A stretch of DNA of 10,292 nt from 2-12-FULL-60-25 sp964638165 (GTDB lineage: Bacteria; Patescibacteriota; Patescibacteriia; 2-12-FULL-60-25), in the NCBI GenBank assembly GCA_964638165.1, contig CAZWYJ010000044.1, positions 1 to 10,292 of the forward strand. The letters run 5' to 3'. The position numbers were made by a program, and so were the translations under genes. The notes beneath the pieces were generated by a model that saw nothing but the letters and a program-made list of their open reading frames with translations, searched no databases and was not told the DNA's origin. Below are positions 6,161 through 10,292 of this stretch, in pieces (position 1 is the first letter of the stretch; each line of letters begins with the position of its first letter).

Positions 6161-6241
6161 AGACCTCTGGGGAGAGAGCCTACGCCGTCGAGGTTATGAC
6201 GGCACGCAAAGGAAAGCCTTTGCATTGGCGCGTGCTCCCCA
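6161..6241 (+). ncRNA. Structured 5' domain of the transcript
   Basis: TGGGGAG (6168-6174) pairs perfectly with CTCCCCA (6235-6241). Inside, GCCGTC (6184-6189) pairs with GACGGC (6198-6203), and AAAGG with CCTTT just after. The start, AGACCT followed by GGGGAGAGAG, echoes the starts of the two larger units at 6273 and 6619. It begins about 12 bases after the predicted transcription start. Confidence 0.5.
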
Positions 6242-6272
6242 TCAAGAGCAGGCGTTTTTCGTTCTTCGACAG

Positions 6273-6452
6273 AGACCTAGGGAGGAGAGAGAACCGTGAC
6301 GGCTACCCAACAGGGAATGCCATCCGGTGGGCGGAACATAGGTCTGATTGGGATCGCCCCGCATTCGCGGGGTGAATCTCGATCGTCCCCATGCGAAACC
6401 CAAGGCTCGGACGCGGTTCGCCGCTAACCCGAGCCATACCTTCCCTAGATCT
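6273..6452 (+). ncRNA. Structured RNA unit A of a tandem pair
   Basis: The ends pair: AGACCTAGGGA (6273-6283) with TCCCTAGATCT (6442-6452), 10 of 11 positions. Within are three hairpins. First, GGC-TA-CCC, loop AACA, GGG-AAT-GCC (6301-6321). Second, GATTGGGA (6346-6353) with TCTCGATC (6377-6384), capped by CCCCGC/GCGGGG. Third, GGCTCGG (6404-6410) with CCGAGCC (6429-6435), capped by GCGG/CCGC around TTCG. Each is matched by a differently spelled stem in unit B, which supports selection on RNA structure. I do not recognise the family. The closing stem would cover GGAGG at 6281-6285, which could act as a ribosome binding site for a GTG at 6296. Confidence 0.6.
6296..6427 (+). other. Possible 43-codon GTG reading frame inside unit A
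   Basis: A GTG at 6296 stands 10 bases after GGAGG and opens a 43-residue frame ending at 6427. The equivalent GTG in unit B (6642) has the same spacing, and both frames start V-T-x-T-Q-Q. The frame in B ends after 18 residues and the similarity is clearest where RNA pairs, so I favour an RNA over a peptide. Confidence 0.2.
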
Positions 6453-6466
6453 CTGGATGAAGAACG

Positions 6467-6591
6467 TAGAACCTCTGAAAACCGCGATTCGCTAGGGCTT
6501 CACTCGGCAATCCGTTCGCCGTACCTTCATGTACGCCTCACAGATTGCCTCGTTCCAGCCCGTCGCGACTCATCGATTTTCAAAGGTTCTA
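6467..6591. repeat. Long imperfect hairpin between the RNA units
   Basis: The sequence from 6467 to 6524 is largely complementary to that from 6531 to 6591. The outer part matches TAGAACCT/AGGTTCTA and then TGAAAA/TTTTCA. The middle has GGCAAT/ATTGCC, and the tip is GTAC, loop CTTCAT, GTAC. Several mismatches and single-base bulges break the arms. At about 60 bases per arm it is the longest inverted repeat in the window. It could be a domain of the same RNA or a miniature insertion. Confidence 0.65.
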
Positions 6592-6619
6592 AATTTCACA
6601 ATTACATCTCGTGCTGATA

Positions 6620-6798
6620 GACCTGGGGAGGAGAGAGCGCCGTGACCGATACTCAACAGAGAATTCAGTCCGGTTGGACCACACGGAGACTGATTTGATT
6701 GGGAGCAACCCGCCTCGGCGGGTAAATCTCGATCACTTCACCTCCAGGTCCATGATGTCGGAACAGCTCGCTGTCACCCGGCATCCCCTTCCTAGATC
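6620..6798 (+). ncRNA. Structured RNA unit B of a tandem pair
   Basis: This is a diverged copy of unit A in the same order. The ends GACCTGGGGAGG (6620-6631) and CCTTCCTAGATC (6787-6798) pair with one mismatch and two G-U pairs. Hairpin 1 is CTC, loop AACA, GAG (6652-6661). Hairpin 2 is GATTGGGA (6697-6704) with TCTCGATC (6727-6734), capped by ACCCGC/GCGGGT around CTCG. Hairpin 3 is GATGTCGG (6754-6761) with CCGGCATC (6778-6785), capped by ACAG/CTGT around CTCG. Stem sequences differ from A while pairing is kept. It is preceded by GTGCTGAT, which also occurs right after the promoter -10 at 6141-6148. Confidence 0.6.
6642..6698 (+). other. Possible 18-codon GTG reading frame inside unit B
   Basis: GGAGG (6627-6631) stands 10 bases before a GTG at 6642, with the same spacing as in unit A. 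The frame is only 18 codons. A leader peptide is possible but weakly supported. Confidence 0.2.
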
Positions 6799-6818
6799 CA
6801 TCAGCGCGAATTCAACCA

Positions 6819-6855
6819 TTCCCCCGTCTTTAATTTCGCATCGAAAGACTGGGAA
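6819..6855 (+). other. Hairpin after RNA unit B
   Basis: TTCCC and GTCTTT (6819-6831) pair with AAAGAC and GGGAA (6844-6855), about 11 bp with a small asymmetric bulge. The following CCCCCTTCTTTCCC is pyrimidine-rich but not a clean T-tract. It may end the RNA or attenuate reading into the gene at 7020. Confidence 0.45.
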
Positions 6856-6935
6856 CCCCCTTCTTTCCCAATCCGTCAATATGAGATATCATCATTCATC
6901 ATCGGAATATTGATGAACTCGCTCCTTTAACACCG

Positions 6936-6988
6936 GTTCGCACCGATACACGTGAAGACCCCCCGTCTTCACATGCATCGGCGCGAAC
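6936..6988. other. 24-bp hairpin upstream of the small membrane protein gene
   Basis: The arms 6936-6959 and 6965-6988 flank a five-C loop and are complementary at 21 of 24 positions. All three exceptions are A-C or C-A oppositions (6942/6982, 6948/6976, 6951/6973). In a minus-strand transcript these become U-G pairs, making the stem continuous. It ends 31 bases before the ATG at 7020. No T-tract follows on either strand. Confidence 0.75.
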
Positions 6989-7019
6989 ACCATTTCACCA
7001 CGCGCCGAGAAGGAGTACC

Positions 7020-7238
7020 ATGACTCTTCTGATCAGTCTGTTCTCTGTCGTCAACCCGGCGACGATGATCGCCATTGCCGCCGCGTCCGGGCTCGGGAGC
7101 TACGAGCTCTACCGAAGGAGCCTGGCCTTCGAGGAGATTCCTGCTCCGATATGGATCGGAGAGGTCGTCCTCGCATGGATCATGATCGCGACTGCGGTCG
7201 CGACGGCGATCTACTTCTTCATCGTCACCGCGTCCTAA
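7020..7238 (+). CDS. Small two-helix membrane protein, unknown
   Basis: The product is 72 residues with two predicted membrane helices (about residues 3-27 and 44-69) joined by a loop of mixed charge containing YELYRRSLAFEEIPAP. No signal-peptide cleavage motif or known family is recognised. The ATG at 7020 follows AGAAGGAG with a 5-base gap, the best Shine-Dalgarno in the window, while most neighbours have none. A hairpin stands just upstream and another just downstream. It may be the only translated product of the transcript that begins near 6149. Its size and topology would suit a toxin, holin-like or regulatory membrane peptide, but nothing in the sequence decides between these. Confidence 0.65.
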   Translation: MTLLISLFSVVNPATMIAIAAASGLGSYELYRRSLAFEEIPAPIWIGEVVLAWIMIATAVATAIYFFIVTAS

Positions 7239-7256
7239 AGGACGTGGTGAACTCTC

Positions 7257-7294
7257 GGGGACGACGCAAGCACTTACCTGCTCGCGTCGTCCCC
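7257..7294 (+). terminator. Strong hairpin after the small membrane protein gene
   Basis: GGGGACGACGC (7257-7267) and GCGTCGTCCCC (7284-7294) pair perfectly over 11 bp. After one A-C opposition, AGCA/TGCT extends the stem around a CTTACC loop. It starts 18 bases past the stop codon, where a terminator is expected, but no T-tract follows. It may instead protect the 3' end. Confidence 0.5.
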
Positions 7295-7440
7295 TCCAAC
7301 CCTGATCGCATGAACGTCCGTTCGTGCCATCAGATACGGAACAATTTCATCTCATCGCAGAAGCCGCTTGATGCGACTGTGCCATCCGTTCAGAAGATCC
7401 TCCCCGATCGCCTGATTCAGACGGTACAGTCACATGAAGC

Positions 7441-7553
7441 GGTTTTTTTGAAAAACCCATCCCCGCCCGCAACGCCTTCGCAAGCTCGGCTTGCGTGGCG
7501 GGCGGGCCCGGCCCTTCCCTTCCGAGGCTTTTGCGAGGAATCACAGGGAAGGG
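7441..7553. repeat. Cluster of palindromes in the gap before proS
   Basis: The 487-base space between the small protein gene and proS holds no gene I can support. It contains GGTTTTT-TTG-AAAAACC (7441-7457), CGCAAG/CTTGCG (7479-7495) within a CCCGC/GCGGG frame, and CCCTTCCCT (7512-7520) with AGGGAAGGG (7545-7553). Positions 7295-7440 show nothing recognisable. Confidence 0.6.
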
Positions 7554-7589
7554 AGCTTGCTATGAAAGGCAATGCATCTTTAGAGAGCT

Positions 7590-7660
7590 CCCCTCCCTTT
7601 CGAGCGAAGCGAGAAATAAGGGAGGGGTTAGGGGCGGGTGTGGATGTAAAGGGAAGGGTC
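7590..7660 (+). repeat. G-rich dispersed repeat, copy 2
   Basis: CCCCTCCCTT (7590-7599) pairs perfectly with AAGGGAGGGG (7618-7627) around a loop containing CGAGCGAAGCGAG. From 7601 onward the sequence parallels the copy at 6-60 with small substitutions and a one-base length change, ending in GGATGTAAAGGGAAGG. Both copies lie on the plus strand. Confidence 0.75.
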
Positions 7661-7684
7661 GGGGATGGGTGGGGCGGGTTGGGG
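7651..7684 (+). promoter_or_regulatory. G-quadruplex-type tract upstream of proS
   Basis: Eight runs of three or four G occur in 34 bases, separated by loops of one or two bases (AA, TC, AT, T, C, TT). This satisfies the standard quadruplex pattern on the plus strand and ends 3 bases before the possible proS -35. A regulatory effect is inferred. Confidence 0.55.
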
Positions 7685-7687
7685 TTC

Positions 7688-7716
7688 TTGCCCTCGCGCC
7701 CTGAAACCGCTACGCT
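7688..7716 (+). promoter_or_regulatory. Possible proS promoter
   Basis: TTGCCC (7688-7693) and TACGCT (7711-7716) are 17 bases apart. The -10 ends 9 bases before the proS ATG, giving an almost leaderless message. Box matches are moderate. Confidence 0.4.
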
Positions 7717-7725
7717 ATCCCCGTT

Positions 7726-9003
7726 ATGAAGATGTCCTCCCTGTTCACCAAAACGCTCAAAGACGCCCCGCAGGATGCGGAGAGCGCGAATGCCAAATAC
7801 CTCATCCGTGGCGGATTCGTGGATCAGCACATGGCCGGCGTATACTCCTACCTCCCGCTCGGCTTGCGCGTGCTGCGCAAAATTCAGGAGATTGTCCGTG
7901 AGGAAATGGATGCGATCGGCGGACAGGAAATCCTCATGCCTGCCCTGCTGTCATCCGAGCCATGGAAGACCTCCGGCCGCTGGGATGACCCGGGGAAGGA
8001 AGTTATGTTCCAGTTCAAAGGCGCGGGAGATCGCGACGTCTGCCTTGGCTGGACGCACGAAGAAATCGTCACTCCCCTAGTGCAAAAATTCGTCAGCTCG
8101 TATCAAGATCTTCCCGTCTTCGTGTATCAGGTGCAAGACAAGTTCCGCAATGAGCTTCGCGCGAAGTCCGGCATCCTGCGTGGTCGCGAATTTAACATGA
8201 AAGACCTCTACAGCTTCCATGCCACGGAAGAAGAGCTGGAAGAATACTACGATAAAGTTTTGGAAGCCTATCGGCGCGTGTTTGAACGCTGCGGAATCGT
8301 CGCGCTCCCGACCGAAGCCTCCGGTGGCGCCTTCTCCAAGGTGAGCCATGAATTCCAGATGCCGACCGATAGCGGAGAAGACACGATCTATGTGAATCAG
8401 GCCGGTGATTACGCGTGGAATAAAGAAATTGCCCCTGATCTCAAAGACGGGGACATGGCTCCGGATGGCTCCGGGCCGGTTAAGGAGATGAAGGCGATCG
8501 AGGTTGGAAATATCTTCAAGCTCAAGACGCGGTTTACGGAACCATTCAAGATGACGTACACGGATGCGAACGGAAAAGTACAACCCGTGATGATGGGTTG
8601 CTATGGCATCGGACCATCGCGCGTGGTCGGCTCCATCGTGGAAGCGCATCATGATGACCGCGGGATCATCTGGCCTAAGACCGTTGCCCCGTTCCAGGTT
8701 CACATCGTGAGCTTAAGCGCGAAAGACGAGACGGTTCAGGAGCGCATCCGAACCGCAGCCGAAGACCTCTACGAAGATCTTCGCAAGGAAGGCATCGAAA
8801 CGATATGGGATGACCGCGCGGGCGTTTCTGCGGGTGCGAAGTTCGCGGATGCGGACCTCATGGGTATGCCGCTCCGCCTCGTGATTTCCGAAAAGACGCT
8901 GGCGGAAAGCTCCGTGGAATGGAAAGGACGCGATGAAGCCGACGCCCGCCTCGTCCATCTCGATGGCATCATGGAGGAAGTCGGAGCATTCGTATCGCGT
9001 TAA
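7726..9003 (+). CDS. proS: Prolyl-tRNA synthetase, short form without editing insertion
   Basis: This class II synthetase charges tRNA-Pro with proline. The product is 425 residues against about 570 for the common bacterial form. The core is complete: motif 2 FRNE (140-143) followed by GREFNMKDLYSFH, motif 3 GCYGIGPSR (291-299), and a C-terminal anticodon-binding domain from about residue 330 (VHIVSLSAKD onward). Between the SGEDTIYVNQ segment and EVGNIF there are only about 35 residues, so the editing domain (INS) that clears Ala-tRNA-Pro in most bacteria is absent. Such short forms are known from alphaproteobacteria, where separate proteins may do the editing. The ATG at 7726 is the first in frame; residue 3 is an alternative start. 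There is no Shine-Dalgarno. It ends at a shared terminator. Confidence 0.97.
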   Translation: MKMSSLFTKTLKDAPQDAESANAKYLIRGGFVDQHMAGVYSYLPLGLRVLRKIQEIVREEMDAIGGQEILMPALLSSEPWKTSGRWDDPGKEVMFQFKGAGDRDVCLGWTHEEIVTPLVQKFVSSYQDLPVFVYQVQDKFRNELRAKSGILRGREFNMKDLYSFHATEEELEEYYDKVLEAYRRVFERCGIVALPTEASGGAFSKVSHEFQMPTDSGEDTIYVNQAGDYAWNKEIAPDLKDGDMAPDGSGPVKEMKAIEVGNIFKLKTRFTEPFKMTYTDANGKVQPVMMGCYGIGPSRVVGSIVEAHHDDRGIIWPKTVAPFQVHIVSLSAKDETVQERIRTAAEDLYEDLRKEGIETIWDDRAGVSAGAKFADADLMGMPLRLVISEKTLAESSVEWKGRDEADARLVHLDGIMEEVGAFVSR

Positions 9004-9026
9004 ACGCGATAGTCTGAATAGATATT

Positions 9027-9055
9027 AAAACGTCCCGATTCATCGGGACGTTTTT
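9027..9055. terminator. Bidirectional terminator between proS and pilT
   Basis: AAAACGTCCCGA and TCGGGACGTTTT form a near-perfect stem around a four-base loop (TTCA), with T5 on the right and A4 on the left. It lies 24 bases after the proS stop and 36 bases beyond the convergent pilT stop, so it can end transcription from both sides. Confidence 0.9.
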
Positions 9056-9066
9056 GCTTTAAAAAT

Positions 9067-9090
9067 CCAAATACCAAACCCCAAATCCCT
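9067..9090 (+). repeat. CCAAATA-word repeat downstream of pilT
   Basis: The words CCAAATA, CCAAACC and CCAAATC follow each other at 7-base spacing directly before the pilT stop codon. The same kind of word run occurs upstream of pilT at 10192-10220 in the same orientation. Confidence 0.6.
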
Positions 9091-10149
9091 CTACTTAAAT
9101 GTTTCCTTATTCCTCGCGTACGTCATCCCGACTTCCTTTGTGATGAATCCTTCCTGCACGAGCCAGCGAAGTTCCTGATCCAGCGTATTCATGTGCTCAT
9201 CCGGCGCGCTGTAGAGCACGTTCTGGATCTGATTGATTTTCGACTCCGTAATGAGGTTGGCGATAGCCGTATTATTCACCAAAACTTCATGCGCGGCGAT
9301 GAGGAGGCCGTCCACCTTCGGAATGAGAATCTGTGAAATGACACCCGTGAGCACCATGGAGAGCTGAAGACGAATCTGCGCCTGCTGGTCCGAAGGAAAC
9401 ACGTCAATGACGCGATCAATCGTTTCCGCGGCACTATTCGTGTGAAGCGTGGTAAAGACGAGGTGGCCGGTTTCGGCCAAGGTGAGCGTGGCGCTGACCG
9501 TTTCCAGGTTGCGCATTTCTCCCACGAGAATGACATCCGGGTCCTGACGGAGGACATGCTTGAGCCCGTCCTCGAAACTGATGAAATCCGTTCCGTACTC
9601 TCGCTGGGCAATGATGCTCTTCTTGGATTCGTACATGAACTCAACCGGATCTTCGAGCGTAATGATGTGACGCGCGTCCGTCTGATTGATCTGTTCGATC
9701 ATGGATGCGAGGAGCGTGGATTTTCCGGCACCCGTGGGACCCGTGACGATCACAAGACCGGATTCGCGCTTGACGAAATCGTATGCCGCTTCCGGAGCAA
9801 TGAGATCCTCCAACGTCGGAATCTGCATGGGAATGAAGCGGGCGGCCATGGCCGGATTCCCCCTCTCCCAAAAGAGGTTGATGCGGTACCTTCCCCCATC
9901 CGGAAGCGCGAGAGATGCGTCAAGTTCCCGAACCGTATGAAACCGATCCCACTGTTCTTTGTTCAAAATTTCCTCAATGCTCTTGAGGAGCTTCGCGCCC
10001 GTATACACCGGTTGCGCCTCTTGCGGGAATAGAACGCCGTTCAAACGGAAGATCGGCGGATGACCGACCATGAAGTGCACATCGGATGCATGAACTTTTG
10101 CGGCTTCCTCCAACATCTGGAAGAAACCTGATTGCTTCGAGAGAGACAT
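9091..10149 (-). CDS. pilT: Type IV pilus retraction ATPase PilT
   Basis: PilT is a hexameric cytoplasmic ATPase that depolymerises type IV pili, driving twitching and DNA uptake. The product is 352 residues, the usual size. It has an N-terminal PAS-like region with ASDVHF (21-26), Walker A GPTGAGKS (137-144), the Asp box IITLEDPVE (162-170), Walker B DPDVILVGEMR (203-213) and the His box TGHLVFTTLHT (227-237). The last two, with the AQREYGTDF segment, favour PilT over the PilB extension ATPase. I placed the start at 10149, giving MSLSKQ. The frame stays open to 10230, but that extension translates the CAAATAA-word repeat. No other pilus gene lies in the window. A -10-like TACACT stands 11 bases before the ATG. 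Confidence 0.95.
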   Translation of the reverse strand: MSLSKQSGFFQMLEEAAKVHASDVHFMVGHPPIFRLNGVLFPQEAQPVYTGAKLLKSIEEILNKEQWDRFHTVRELDASLALPDGGRYRINLFWERGNPAMAARFIPMQIPTLEDLIAPEAAYDFVKRESGLVIVTGPTGAGKSTLLASMIEQINQTDARHIITLEDPVEFMYESKKSIIAQREYGTDFISFEDGLKHVLRQDPDVILVGEMRNLETVSATLTLAETGHLVFTTLHTNSAAETIDRVIDVFPSDQQAQIRLQLSMVLTGVISQILIPKVDGLLIAAHEVLVNNTAIANLITESKINQIQNVLYSAPDEHMNTLDQELRWLVQEGFITKEVGMTYARNKETFK

Positions 10150-10160
10150 ATCGTAGAAAT

Positions 10161-10169
10161 AGTGTAGCA
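10161..10169 (-). promoter_or_regulatory. Possible extended -10 of pilT
   Basis: On the minus strand TGC-TACACT ends 11 bases before the chosen ATG. The corresponding -35 position falls in a T-run and is poor. The motif resembles TGC-TACCCT before the 1648 gene and TACGCT before proS. Confidence 0.4.
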
Positions 10170-10191
10170 CGTTAAACGTACGAAAAAAATT

Positions 10192-10220
10192 CCAAATAAC
10201 AAATGACAAATAACAAACTC
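10192..10220 (+). repeat. CAAATAA-word repeat upstream of pilT
   Basis: The words CAAATAA, CAAATGA, CAAATAA and CAAACTC follow at 7-base spacing. On the minus strand this stretch translates as a hydrophobic tract that artificially lengthens the pilT frame. Confidence 0.65.
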
Positions 10221-10264
10221 TGATCTTCATAATACCCTTGGCTCTAGACTAGCAGACCGCATGA

Positions 10265-10292
10265 TAAAATGCGATTATGCTTGTCAGTACAG
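10265..10292 (+). promoter_or_regulatory. Possible -10 and leaderless start of a further gene
   Basis: TAAAAT (10265-10270) is followed after 6 bases by ATG (10277), which is open to the window edge. This spacing would put the transcription start on the ATG. Only five codons are visible, so a gene is not established. Confidence 0.25.

Noticed and set aside
6161..6260. GCACGCAAAGG resembling the cyclic di-GMP (GEMM-I) riboswitch core
   Set aside because: The second conserved half with its tetraloop receptor and the expected spacing are absent.
6354..6435. Similarity of GGGGTGAATC and GCTAAC words in unit A to the ydaO (cyclic di-AMP) riboswitch
   Set aside because: Unit B lacks the GCTAAC word and changes the first, although pairing is kept. 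The order of the surrounding ydaO motifs does not fit.
6348..6913. Open frames at 6348-6617 and 6611-6913 (plus strand)
   Set aside because: They lack ribosome sites, show no protein-like composition or recognisable motif, and run across the structured RNA units and hairpins.
6931..6950. GGTTCGCACC resembling a tRNA T-arm
   Set aside because: No acceptor stem, anticodon arm or CCA context surrounds it. It is one arm of the 24-bp hairpin.
7417..7830. Minus-strand open frame across 7417-7830 and plus-strand frame 7151-7729
   Set aside because: Both follow G- or C-rich repeats and overlap genes in other frames, and their translations are low-complexity with no motif.
10150..10230. N-terminal extension of PilT to 10230
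   Set aside because: The extra residues are encoded by the CAAATAA-word repeat, while the family-typical N-terminus starts at 10149.

Overview
This window looks like a chromosomal segment of an uncultivated, small-genome bacterium, most probably a member of the Candidate Phyla Radiation (Patescibacteria). That placement is inferred, not proven. The grounds are: compact single-domain housekeeping genes; a prolyl-tRNA synthetase of only 425 residues with no room for the usual editing insertion; a short TruB; almost no Shine-Dalgarno sequences before the housekeeping genes; a free-standing four-helix-bundle (23S rRNA intervening-sequence type) gene; and intergenic spaces filled with short inverted repeats built from 7-8 nt words. 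The lineage within the group cannot be fixed from the sequence alone.

Layout, left to right. Positions 124-1469 (minus strand) hold trxA then trxB, a complete thioredoxin redox couple. Positions 1648-1947 (plus) encode a 99-residue protein resembling the helix-hairpin-helix C-terminal domain of RNA polymerase alpha, followed by a terminator. Positions 2073-4097 (minus) are infB, and 4280-5053 (plus) truB. These two belong to the nusA-infB-rbfA-truB cluster in many bacteria, but here they diverge around an inverted repeat. truB is followed by a small membrane protein (5166-5579). Next is a four-helix-bundle gene (5623-5979, minus) enclosed by inverted repeats of the same family as the infB/truB hairpin. 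The unit resembles a mobile cassette.

Positions 6066-7300 are the most unusual part. A consensus sigma-70 promoter at 6114-6142 faces about 870 bases with no convincing gene. That stretch contains two related, structured segments (6273-6452 and 6620-6798) whose hairpins show base-pair-preserving differences. An approximately 125-base imperfect hairpin lies between them, and further hairpins follow. It ends in a 72-residue two-helix membrane protein with the strongest ribosome binding site in the window. I read this as a candidate new structured RNA, or a long tandem leader, upstream of a small membrane protein gene.

Positions 7239-7725 are repeat-rich and G-rich, including a G-quadruplex-type tract. 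They lead into proS (7726-9003, plus). A bidirectional terminator separates proS from pilT (9091-10149, minus), a type IV pilus retraction ATPase. The last bases may start a further plus-strand gene.

Functionally the recognisable genes cover redox balance (trxA, trxB), translation (infB, truB, proS) and twitching/DNA uptake (pilT). The accessory interest lies in the word-based repeats, the four-helix-bundle cassette, an in-frame repeat insertion inside truB, and the tandem RNA region.
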